A stretch of DNA of 64,000 bases, from positions 1,736,001 through 1,800,000 of the forward strand of contig JAPNXP010000005.1 in assembly GCA_028753945.1 (NCBI GenBank). The letters run 5' to 3'. The notes beneath the pieces were generated by a model. The model made no database searches. It was given only the letters and a program-made list of their open reading frames with translations, and was not told the origin of the DNA. This document shows positions 1-10,135 of the stretch, one piece after another. Position 1 is the stretch's first letter, and each line of letters opens with the position of its first letter. This stretch comes from Hexactinellida sp. DTS-2022 (taxonomy: Eukaryota; Porifera; Hexactinellida). The position numbers and the translations under genes were made by a program.

Positions 1-1480
1 AAGATTAGGGAATTTTGATGAACGTTTATTCCAGTATATTAATGGTTCACTTTCCATAAGTGTGCATGGCTCATCAAAGTACAAATTGATCTCATCTTTC
101 CAACTGTTTTGTTCTCTAGATTCACTAATGGTAGAATCATCCATAAAGTTAAACAATTCAGTACAAATTCGTTTGGGATTTGGGCAATTACTAGTAATTT
201 TAGTATGATGACTTGATAGATCTATCGAATTTGACTGTATTACATTGACGTTGCTTTTCGAAAGCTGGTCAACTACTTCAATTAAAAGAGTCTTGTTATT
301 TTGTTTCTCTGATCCTGTTCTACACCAGCGTAGTTTAAAGCGAGGATCAATAATAGCTGCAACTCTGTAAGTTTTACTTGTTTCGTAGGGTTTCATACGT
401 CTCAAAAGAGAAGAATACAATGTATCGATGAATTTGAGTGATAATCAGATCAATTAGAGAAAGTTTTGATTCCAAACCTCTTATACAAGGGAGAATATAA
501 CTCGATGAAACATCGTTTTCAATCTGCACGGACATTGTAGCATCTTCAAAGGGAGTCAAAATTTCTACTAGATCTATCACCATATTTCTGTCGTAAAGAG
601 TGAGCTGAGGAGCTGCTAGGGAGTCAAGCTTATCTTGAGGTACTTTCAAGATAGATCTGACCATCTTTAGTTGAGAGTTCCAACGTGTTATGTTTGCTGC
701 CTGGATCCTACATTCGCCTTCCAATAGTTCACTCGCATGAATCGATCTACGAACATGAGCAACAATTTTTGCACATTTTGTTAATAATTTATTAATCTGA
801 AATGCTTCTTTTAATCCATCTTTAATGACCAATTGTAGAGTGTGAGCAAAACAACGTTGATACTCAGTGAGGATACACTCGAAGACGCTATCTTCAATAA
901 CCTCTGCGTATAATTCGTCATCTTCATCTTCAATTTCCACATCGTTATTAGAGGTATTACTTGTAGGAATATTTGGGTTTGTAAATGGTTCACAGAACCC
1001 CGGTAGATTGAATGCTTTAACCATATTTGACGCGCTATCTGTTATGATATTATAAATCTTATGCACTATCCCAAAACTAGCCATAGTTTGAAGATATACT
1101 TGAATAATATTATCAGCAGAATGTTTCCCTTTGAATCTAGTACACGCCAACATAACACTTTCTAACGACCATTCCAATATAAAGTGACCCGTAATGCCGA
1201 TATATGATCTCATTTGGCGATTGGACCAAATGTCTAAAGTTACACAGACGCTATGGACCATTTTCAATTTCTCATCTATTTGAGTTTTCACATCTATGTA
1301 TTTGCTCTTAAGTAGAGTACTCGAAAGATGTTTACATCTGGTAGCGAGGATCAAGAGTATCTGGTAGCGAGGATCAAGAGTATTAACTAATTTCTTAAAA
1401 TTTACACTCTCTACTATGGAGAGAGCCATTAAGTCTCCTGCAATGAAACTGAACTTTTACCATTTTTAGTTGCTAAATGA
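1..1480 (-). pseudogene. hAT transposase (BED zinc-finger/ZBED type), frameshifted, 3' end outside window
   Basis: Minus-strand coding sequence of a hAT-superfamily transposase. The main open stretch (1429 down to 374) has the family block SIVESVNFKKLVNTLDPRY near its start, then TLDIWSNRQMRSYIGITG, ITDSASNMVKAF and a W-N-S-Q-L-K-M segment. After the stop at 374-376 the protein continues in another frame with AAIIDPRFKLRWC and, at 60-1, a run ending EPLIYWNKRSSKFPNL, which is the start of the hAT C-terminal dimerisation domain. So there is one frameshift near 420-440. In-frame coding continues upstream of the ATG (FIAGDL just before it) to a stop near 1449; a short HLATKNG stretch in another frame may be the end of the BED finger. 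A 23-bp duplication lies at 1338-1383. The last part of the domain lies beyond base 1. It is dead unless the frameshift is a sequencing error. Confidence 0.85.
1338..1383. repeat. 23-bp perfect tandem duplication inside the hAT gene
   Basis: The 23-mer starting ctggtagcgaggatc occurs twice in a row (1338-1360, 1361-1383). It repeats the LDPRY region in a shifted frame and is a visible lesion of the transposase. Confidence 0.85.
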
Positions 1481-2194
1481 TTGCGATATTCGAAATCAGA
1501 ACTATTGAAAACCTAGGAATCCGAAATTTAATTACTCTAACACCAGTGGTTATGAAATAGTTTGTGGTTGAAAGTATGGTTTCTATTTTATCTAAAATAT
1601 TCAACATATTTTTATTATATTAGTGACATTTACGTCATCGCCATATGAAAACTACGAATCACACGTATTGGAATGTTGTTTGTGAGGGATCTACTATGTC
1701 CTTGTTGCATTTATAAAAACGTTTTGAATTATTCCGTTGAATATTATAAACTCCTCATCAGAATTCGTAAAGCTTGTTTCACAAATACATTACAAACGGT
1801 GACACTACACTTTAAACTGTCGAAACTTATACTGATCACTGCTGATCAAAGAAGCTAGTGATATGTGAAGACAAATATTGATATATATTTAAATTTAGTA
1901 TTAATTTCAGGGTGACCAAAGATGACCAAAATATCTTTTTTGGTCTCCAGTTATACAGTTTACGCTAAAATAGTCCCATAATGCATTGTAGTAAAAAGAT
2001 GTAAATTTATTATCAATCAATATTGTAAGATGTAATATTTATTTGAACTTTCTTAGATATCAAACAAGAGAAATGGAATGCAATTAATTTGTTTCATAGA
2101 GATATTAGTGACTTAAAACAATGTAGTAATATTGGTCATAAATAATATAATATCCAATAAATTTTCAAAATTCTAAACATTTAATCTAAAATGA
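1481..2194. other. AT-rich sequence, nothing recognised
   Basis: Between two oppositely oriented transposase relics. Short open frames only (for example 1673-1858) with no recognisable motif. If the downstream gene is a whole element, its left terminal repeat should lie here; I could not find it. Confidence 0.5.
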
Positions 2195-3937
2195 ACAATC
2201 AAGAAGCAAGAAATATTCTCCAAAAAGGCGGAAAATAACTGTCGTAAAGCAACCAGCGAGATGCTGGTCCAATTTGATTTACCAGAATCTCAATTTTCAA
2301 TGATGAACAGGAAATTTCAGGAATTAACCACTATCCGTAGAGAGTTTGTCCGACATAATGATCTGAATAATTGGGAAATTTTGCCTTTCTATGAACATGG
2401 GGCATGTAAACCTTCAGAAAAGATGAGATCTGATGGAACAGATAAACTGACTGATACAATTTCATTTGTTGAACCTCTCTCTAATACAAACAGGAAATCT
2501 ATTTCAGCAGTTACTCTGCAAACAATAAGAACACGGCTTATGGTACTACTCGATCATATCACTTTTCTCGCTGAGAGAGAAAATACTGACTCCAGAACAA
2601 TTGCAGCTTTAGCACTCCAGTGTATCAGCAATGATAATTATGACAGAGATACAGCCAAATTATGTCGCGATGTTGCTGCGAGAACTGCACCCAATCAAGT
2701 TAACAAGTTCCCATTAGAAAAAGCCTCCTTTATGTTAGATCTCTTGGAAATTGGGAAAAGGAAATACATTGACCTCCGTCGTATCTGCAAGTCAGAAGAT
2801 ATTCATTTTCCTGGTTACAAGAAGATTGTAGCATACCGAAATGAAATTTGTTCAGCACAGGAAACCTCTGTCTTAAATAATGAACAAGGAAATTCCATAG
2901 GAGTGAATATTCCATACTCTACTTTAGTACATAAAACAACAGAAAGAATAGTACAGTTGATTCCTTCTTGCATAGAATCTCATTACCCTTTAACTCTCAC
3001 GATAGCTGATGGTTTAGATGGCTCAGGGAGTCATCGACTTTACAACCAGATTCCAACAAACCCAACCCTCTCAACGAAATCTCTCATATTATTTGCCTTC
3101 AAAGCTTTGTCCATAATCGATAAATCTGGTAAGGAAATTTGATCAAATCCATGCCCTAACTCACCTTTTGTGACGAGGCCAGTTGCATTAGTATCCCAAA
3201 AAGAAAATTACGAAAATGTCAATTATCTCATGAAAACACTAATTAATCCTAAAACTTGTTTACTAGAATCTAATGGCTTAGAACTACGTGAAGGGCATGT
3301 AAATGTGATTGTAAAGAGGACTCTGTTCGATGGCAAAATGTCCGCTATACTAAGTGGGGCTGGAGGTGCTGTATGTCAACTATGCACAGCTAATCGCGAT
3401 CAACTTAAAGATATCGAGTTTGTTAAATATGGCTTCCCCATCAATAGGCATGTAAAAGATGCAATTGACATTTTCAGTGATGTCAATCCGGAAGAATTTC
3501 TCAAGCTACCTTCTGAGATGAGATTCGGTTTAACTCATCCTCCAGCCTCGGATATCAATATCCTACCTGTATCCCCACTACACAGTTATCTATGTGTGTT
3601 TAGGTGGTTTATGCTTTTAATTTACCACTTAGATGCTAATCTCAAGAAATGGTCTCCTACATCTCCAAAAATAAAAAGATCTATGGATAAAATGCGCACT
3701 TTGTTGTTGGAGAAAACAGGATTTCATATCGATCTTCCTTCCTGTGATGGAGGGACAAGTACAACTGGGAACATAGCACGATCCTGTTTTCTAAATGAAA
3801 AGGAATTCATAAAGTGGGCAACTTCTACATTATTGCACGAAGATAAGTTGTCAATATCTCTAATCAGAAGAAATCTCTCTGTTATCTTAAGACTCTATAA
3901 CAGCAGTTCGAAACTTGACACATTTAACCGTTGCTGA
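2195..3937 (+). pseudogene. Transib/RAG1-like transposase, one in-frame stop, C-terminus missing
   Basis: One frame runs from about 2195 to 3937 and is broken only by a TGA at 3140-3142. The family normally has Trp there, so a TGG to TGA change is likely. Visible marks of the RAG1/Transib core: IADGLDGSGSHRLYNQ (about 3000-3050, region of the first catalytic Asp), RPVALVSQKENYENV, the zinc pair CQLCTANRD (about 3374), LPVSPLHSYLCVFRW, and DGGTSTTGNIARSCF, which matches the conserved G-N-x-A-R block of Transib and RAG1. The residue two before LH, Asp in RAG1, is Ser here. The frame ends at 3937, before the region with the last catalytic Glu, so the protein is truncated, probably by the repeat that follows. 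No RAG2-like kelch protein is seen in the window. Known: these enzymes cut at heptamer-like ends beginning CAC. Inferred: inactive. ATG 2261 is an internal Met; the frame is open upstream to a stop at 2192-2194. Confidence 0.85.
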
Positions 3938-4486
3938 CATCGGTTAACGGTTAGAGATTTTATTAACATCGCATTTATAATAACCCAAATTTCAGTTATG
4001 ACTCGAGTTATGAATAATTTTCAATTAATGTTAAGGTAAATGATTTGTCATTCAGTTCCATATTCACATACCTTGCTGTAACTCGGGAAGTATATAAGCT
4101 AGAGAGTCAAACTTTGTCTTAAACAATAGCAAATTCGAAAGAGTTTAAGGGCTGAATATAACAAGCCAATGTACTTTCTCCATCTCCAGGGGAACCTTAG
4201 CCTTAAAACTTTTTGAATTTTATCAGAATATGTAGTCCTAAATCCATTTCTCATCACCACTTAATAAATTTTATTGGACAACATTTAAATTTGCCTAAAG
4301 CACGAAATGTATCAGTTAATATACTTATGCAGTTATACTTTATACACCTGAGTCTTATTCGGTAGTATAATCAAATTTGTATAAAGGATTTATTGTATTA
4401 AGTAGGATGGGCGGTTAACCGGTTAACCGTGGCGAGTAATCGAATTGTAACCGTTGCCTCAGATCGGTTAGCCAACCCCACCCTTG
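3938..4486. repeat. Probable non-autonomous element with TTAACCG subterminal motifs
   Basis: The block opens with ttaaccgttgctgacatcgg and closes with the similar taaccgttgcctcagatcgg (about 4448). A palindromic ggttaaccggttaaccg lies at about 4413. The right edge ends ccccacccttg, the complement of a hAT-like CAAGGGTGGGG. No matching left terminus or target duplication was found, so the left limit is only where the Transib frame stops. Confidence 0.45.
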
Positions 4487-4505
4487 CACTACATATATCC
4501 ATTAT

Positions 4506-4886
4506 CAGCGGCGGCGCCAGGGCGCCGCCGCTGGGGGTTCACCAGATTGGCAAACCTGAACCCAGGGGGGGCACACCTTTTTAGAAAAAAGCAGGAATTC
4601 ATAGTTGCCGTCGAGACTCGAGAATCCACATATTTTCCCAGTAAAGTATAGAAAACTAATCCCAATTTGCCCAAAACTCCAAGAATCGCAAGCCGTTCGC
4701 ATTCAAAACTGGTCTAATAACACTGTTGCATTTAACACTTAACATTGACTGGGCATTCATGTTTGAAGACTCTGATGAATCTTGTTGTTCATGTTCAATA
4801 TTGTTCATATTTCGCTAAAAAATATCTGAGAATATTTGTTTTCCAAAGAATCTTTCAAAAGTGTGCCCCCCCTGGCGCCGCCACGT
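4506..4886. mobile_element. hAT-type MITE, 8-bp target duplication TCCATTAT
   Basis: Left end cagcggcggcgccaggg and right end ccctggcgccgccacgt are imperfect inverted repeats. They are flanked by identical tccattat at 4498-4505 and 4887-4894. A GC-rich palindrome follows the left end directly. No coding capacity. Confidence 0.8.
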
Positions 4887-4977
4887 TCCATTATGTACTG
4901 TAAATCTTACTCTATTGTTTCAACTTGCGATATCTAATTATATTGTGAATTCGACTCGGCTTCTATTTAATATTTAA

Positions 4978-5548
4978 CTAGCGCTTCGCTTGCCAGTTCG
5001 CTTCGCGGCAGAACACAACCCACACCAACCGCTTCGCGGTTGGTGTGTGGTTTATATACTCCTAATATTGATTATAAAGCGTAAATAGGCCTGAATAGTC
5101 AAATTTAACAGTGTGAACTTTTAATGATTACGTCATCATGCGATAATGATTAAGCATAGTGGTAATCTGGTGTGACTAACGTGTCCGCATCATTAATGTC
5201 CATGTTCTATTAAATTTTCAGATTTTTATCTCTTAGAGGGCGGAATTATGTGCGATTAAGTTAATTTTTGAGGTTCTCGAAATGTGACAATGACGTCATA
5301 ACTTGTCGAGGTGTGAGAAATTTTGAGTGGAAACCTCAACTTGTTGGCGGGTGTCAAAAGTTACCCACATATACCAAAAATCACATTTGGAAACCGTCCA
5401 CTTTCTTCAATCAACTCGGAACATACAAACAAATATATACACCCAGCCTTGTGTTTTAATAGTATATAGATAGATATACACCCACCCACCCAGGCTTGTG
5501 TTTTAATAGTATAGATATACACCCAAGCTTGTGTTTTAATAGTATAGA
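4978..5548 (-). mobile_element. Short non-autonomous Helitron, copy 1
   Basis: Read on the minus strand it starts TCTATACTATTAAAACAC and ends in a GC-rich hairpin region followed by CTAG, with A before and T after: the Helitron signature. Two other copies lie at 30364-30864 and 62722-63234. The 5' end is present three times in tandem (about 5443, 5493 and 5530). Open frames inside have no recognised function. Confidence 0.82.
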
Positions 5549-6886
5549 TTGTAGTATTAAGTTAAGTTTAAATATACATACAATGGATTAAAGCAAATTA
5601 AATTAAATTAATTTTATTAAGTCATATGTAATTTTATAGAAACACGAAAATCTAAGATTTTGGATATATACTTTCAGAGTTACAGCACTTTGAAGTCAAA
5701 TTTCAACTGCCAAGTTTTCGTCAACATTTCGTAGTTTGGGAGTCGAAGTCTGACTTCAAAGGGCTGTAACTCTGAAAGTTTACAAGTGAAATCTTAATTT
5801 TTCGTGTTTCTATAAAAGTACTCATGTATTGATTTGTTTACACTTGGTTTCAACCAAATTGGACTAAATTTTCGAAATCTAGACAAAGGAAAATTTCTAT
5901 TTAAATCACATTTTCCACTATTTTGATTATAATCAGGTAAATTCATAGAATTGCAACCAATTGAAAAATGGATTCTATTATACTGACTATGACTTTGTAA
6001 TAATATATAGATGTGATTAGAAATTTAGTCCTAAGCTCTAGAGTTTATAGTTCTCGTGAAAAAAGTTGCTAAATCATCAAAAATGGGCACATTTTATGCC
6101 CATACATGGTCATTTGGAAAATTGTGCGAGTTAGGGTCACAAAATGTATTATGGACAGATAGGAAGTCGGGTATTGCGATCATTTTGCACTCATATTTTT
6201 ATTTATTGGTCAACGCGTTTCTGAGATTCAAAATAGAAAAGTGAAAGGACCACCCAATGAGTTGAAAGGTCCGAAAAGTATAAATGCTAAGCGTTCACAG
6301 TTTTTATCCAAATTGTTTGTAACCAAGTGTAAACTAATGAATATATATTTACTTTGGGAATGATCCTTGATCCAAACTTTACAATGCAAACTTTCAGAGA
6401 CAGCCCTTTGAAGTCAGAGTTGGCACATTGACAGTCCAAATCTGACTTCAAATTACTATAACTCCCAAGTTTGTATTTGGAATGTTGAAAATTTTGTTTT
6501 ACACTCTAAGTAGATATGCAAATATACTAGTGTAACAATAACAACGAAATTGAAAGCAAATTATGGCAGTGCGAGGCTACAAATATTTTATTCCATTTGA
6601 AAAAGTCACCGTTCATCATGTCCTTCACATTCCTGGAACTTAGAATGGCCGCTACAGCAAAACTATAAGTCAGATTCACTTGAAATTTTCAATGTAGCTT
6701 TACTTTATAGGCTACAATCCAAAAACATACTTATCTCAATTTTTCTGACGAGCATTGTGGGGCCATAATTTAAATTTCCCCCCGAAATTGGCTATGTAAC
6801 TGAGAATTCCAGGGTCACAGACCCTTACTGACTTCAATTCTACTCAGAATTCAAAAAATTTTTGCCAGATTATCTTCCAGTGTGCT
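5549..6886. other. Noncoding stretch holding nested inverted repeats
   Basis: It contains the hairpin at 5632-5817, a related but weaker inverted repeat at about 6387-6472 built on the same aactttcagag / tgacttcaaa words, and a longer-range inverted pair, gtttacacttggtt (about 5839) with aaccaagtgtaaac (about 6320). Probably two nested foldback-type elements. No gene recognised. Confidence 0.5.
5632..5817. repeat. Hairpin (foldback/MITE-like), arms about 80 bp
   Basis: ttttatagaaacacgaaaa on the left is answered by ttttcgtgtttctataaaa on the right. Inside, actttcagagttacagc pairs with gctgtaactctgaaagt. A target duplication could not be decided. Confidence 0.75.
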
Positions 6887-7076
6887 CAGTGGTGTTTTGC
6901 CAAAAAAAGAAGTGGGGGGGGGCGCTCCCTTTTCAAATTTAGCATTTTCTTAGAAAACATAGGTGAAAACGGCCCCCAATAATGATTATATAGATAACTG
7001 ATATGAAGGAGCGCCCCCCTTACGAAATAAGTGGGGGGGGCGCGCCCCCCCGAGCCCCCCCCCCAAAACATCACTG
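6887..7076. mobile_element. hAT-type MITE, CAGTGGTG family, copy 1
   Basis: Ends cagtggtgttttgcc... and ...aaaacatcactg. The interior shares ggtgaaaacggccccc and tagataactgatatgaagga with the copies at 45438-45628 and 51653-51837, in opposite orientation. Long G and C runs lie near the ends. The target duplication is blurred (agtgtgct against tgtgtgct). Confidence 0.75.
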
Positions 7077-7129
7077 ACTGTGTGCTACTAATAGGAAAAT
7101 GAATTAAAGTTAATTAAACTCATTTTCCC

Positions 7130-7584
7130 ATTTGCAGTATAGTGTGGCCTTAAATTCTCAAGGACTAGAGTTTAGGGTTCTCCTTGTTTTGGATAATGCC
7201 CCATGCCATAAATTATCATTATTGTCATGTGAAGACTTCTAAATTATGTGTTTATTTCACCTCCTAATACAACACAACTCTTCTACAACATATGGACCAA
7301 AGTGTATTTACCATTCTAAAACTATTTTATAGACCTCATATTATGCGTCGGGATTTTTGTGTTATTAATTCCGTAACTCTTCAATGAAGGAAGTTTTGAA
7401 AACTATATCGATTAAAGATGCAATTGCCTGGTTCGCACAAGCTTGGCTAAACGTCAGTGCTGAAACTACACGTTCCAGCTGGAACACACTCAGTACCAAT
7501 ATTTGTGAGCCTTGTCAATCACAACCTTCCTCTGACACCTTTGATAGATCGAGTGTTGATTTAAGTGATAGTAATCCTATATAA
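7130..7584 (+). pseudogene. pogo/Tigger/Jerky-type DDE transposase relic
   Basis: Decayed fragment in several frames. LVLDNAPCH (about 7180) is the second-Asp motif of the CENP-B/pogo family. It is followed by a degraded block with HMDQSVFTILKLFYRPH (about 7285-7340), matching the third-Asp M-D-Q-x-V motif. The frame 7384-7584 begins KEVLKTISIKDAIAWFAQAW, typical of the segment after the catalytic core in this family. Multiple stops and shifts. It is distinct from the Tigger copy at 10136-12010. Confidence 0.7.
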
Positions 7585-7821
7585 TCACCTAAAATTAATT
7601 CGAATTCCCTGTCGAATACCATTCTTCCAGTAGAAGATGTTTAATTATTAGTTAGCATTATACTTATGCTTGAAAACAATCCACTAAGTATAAGTGAAGG
7701 GCTACAAATATTTAATAAAGTCTTTTTGCGATGGACTCTACTCGACTCTAACGTAGACTCCACCGATTTAGATTATTAATTATTTAATCATAAAGCTCAT
7801 ATTTTGTGTGTACATTTCTCC

Positions 7822-8281
7822 CAGAGATGCAGCGGTCAGGAAATTTCATGGACCGGACCGGACCGTCATGATTTTTTTCTGGACGGTCCGGACCGGTCCA
7901 GACCGTATGATAAAAATATTGGATCGGTCTGGACCGGTCCAGACCGATCAATGGTCCAGACCGTTATATCCCTTATTTGGACAGTTACAGTCCACATAGT
8001 AGAGTGGCTAATTATATCCACTTGTATTTATAAGATACTTATTACTTATGTGCTTGTAAACAATAGGAAATAACGGATTGGAGCCTGATCGTTTGTCCAA
8101 TCTAGGATGAGTCCAGACCTATGAACGGTCCAGACCGATGAACCGGTCCAGACCGTTATATCGTTAATTTGGACCGGTCCAGACCGCACTTGAAAATAAG
8201 CGGACCGGACCGACCTGAGACCGGTCGGTCCTGTCCGGTCCCGGTCTGGACCGCAGTCCGGTCCAGACCGCTGCATCTCTG
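7822..8281. mobile_element. hAT-type MITE, 8-bp target duplication ATTTCTCC
   Basis: Perfect inverted ends CAGAGATGCAGCGGTC / GACCGCTGCATCTCTG. Identical atttctcc flanks both sides (7814-7821, 8282-8289). The interior is built from repeated ggaccggtccagaccg words on both arms, so it can fold back. Open frames here are translations of that repeat. Confidence 0.9.
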
Positions 8282-8289
8282 ATTTCTCC

Positions 8290-9169
8290 CAACTCCACAT
8301 ATTTATAGAGCTCTATTTTTATTTTTATTTTTGACACCATGGATATTTAACAAAGAGATGCAATTGAAGATCCAAGTTCTATTCTTTATAAGAGCAACAG
8401 TGATATTTCTCTTCAAACACATTATGATAGTGAATTAATTTAATGTTAATTACGGCAGAAAAGATTTTTCTTGTATTAATCTGTAGTTGTGAGACATAAA
8501 ACCCTATACTATATAAAGCAATAAGCCAAAAAGAAAATGTCTCTATCTATTATTCTTTTTATTTTTTGTGGGTTTCAAAATTTTGCTAATACATATCTCC
8601 CATAGGTGACTTTCGGTAAGTGGGGTTCTTAAAAACACTGTATTTTGGCAATGTGGCTATCTATGTTTGTTATCAGAATCTATATATACAGAATATAAGC
8701 GGTACGGAGTAGGTAGACGGTTTACAATCTTGAATTATGACTTGAGTATATTTCTTTTACCATTTTCTTAAATATCCCTCAAAAAATGACCTTTTTATTA
8801 ATTTTTCCCATTCAACTCGTCACTATTTTTAGGTTAGAATGAATCAAAATCCTGAAACCAGTCACCTTTCCCGCATAACGATGATCTATGTGATACATAG
8901 CTCAGGATATGTCTTTAGCAAATAGTGATTCTCAAATCCACTTTTCTATCAGGTGGAGTGTGAAGAAATCCCCCTATGGGACTTTTCCCCCTAAAATCGA
9001 GGTTAAGGAAGATAACTTGATTACGTTTTCAGTTTGGATCTAGATATGTCTTCTTCCAATCTGATTTTTTTTGAAATTGTGCATAATTCATTAGCAAGGA
9101 TGAGTTCCAAATTTTTTGTAAATCTGACTTATGGGCCAAAATGTATCTGCTGTATCCTTCAGTCAGTGA
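8290..9169. other. AT-rich sequence, nothing recognised
   Basis: No gene or clear repeat seen. The frame from 9034 leads towards the hAT relic that follows and may be part of it, but has no motif of its own. Confidence 0.45.
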
Positions 9170-9360
9170 ACAAGCCCTTAAATTATTCTCCCTTTCTCAT
9201 CCACTTATTTTTGTGAATATGGATTTTCAAGCCTCCTCACAATCAGAACCAAGGCTCGAAACAATTTGGAGGTGGAAGATGACCTGAGATGTTCACTCTC
9301 TGTCACTGCTCCGAATATCACCGAGCTTGCGGAAAGTAAACATTTGAAAGCAAATATCGC
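9170..9360 (+). pseudogene. hAT transposase C-terminal fragment
   Basis: From 9212 one frame reads CEYGFSSLLTIRTKARNN followed by LEVEDDLRCSLS. This is the C-terminal signature of the SCAND3/ZBED5-like branch of hAT transposases (the Cys-Glu motif, then a K-x-R-N-x-L block and D-L-R). The preceding part is in another frame. No full element is visible around it. It differs from the hAT gene at 1-1480. Confidence 0.72.
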
Positions 9361-9612
9361 ATTGATAAGTTTAATTTTCAGGTATCCTATACTGGACATT
9401 TTTAAAAATATTGAACCGATTTACCTGAAATTTACTAGAGACAGGCTTATCCTCCTACTTCCATAAATGCAATAATGTAGGAAGAAAAGGTATCAATGAA
9501 AAAATAATATTCGGGATTTTAGCATAAATTTTTGCGGGATAGATTTTTCAGCAATAATTAACATTACCAACTTTATTCCTGTTTGAGAGTGTTCAGTAAG
9601 CTTATATATATA

Positions 9613-9935
9613 CAGTGGAAGCCGCTTAATCGGGAGACGGATAATCAGGAAATCCGCTTATTCGGGACAAGTAGAAAGGAACGGATTTTTACATTATAAA
9701 ACCATCGGTTTATCGGGACACCACTTCGGTTAATCGGGACAAGAATTCCCGATTAAGCGAAGAAGTTAAAACATTTTCTTGGGTTAACGGGAATTCTTTT
9801 CCCGATTAACCGAAAAATTGTTTGAATTTATTCGCTTAATCGGGAATTCCTGTCCCGATTAATTAATTAACCCAAAAATTGCTTGAATTTATTCGCTTAA
9901 TCAGGAATTCTTGTCCCGATTAAGCGAAGGAAAAA
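9613..9935. repeat. Subterminal palindromic repeats of the Tigger element
   Basis: The words cgcttaatcgggaattc and gtcccgattaagcg alternate about six times in both orientations, extending the 20-bp terminal repeat inwards. They could be transposase-binding repeats (inference). Confidence 0.75.
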
Positions 9936-10135
9936 GCTCGAAAATATTTAGTTTAATCGAATTTACTTAAGCAGAATAATTTATATGAATATATGGTTTG
10001 TTTATAAATACGTAAGTGCTAAAAAATGTATAATAAGTACCATGACAGTTCGTATGCTTTTATAGCGACTACACTTATAGTAATTTAATTTGTTAATTTT
10101 ATGAATGGTTTTCAAATCTATTTACAACTCCACTA

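Noticed and set aside
5268-5459. 63-codon frame, also at 30652-30855
   Set aside because: Conserved only because both are copies of the same short Helitron; no start context or motif.
7804-8300. Overlapping frames rich in GPDR on both strands
   Set aside because: Translations of ggaccggtccagaccg repeats in a MITE.
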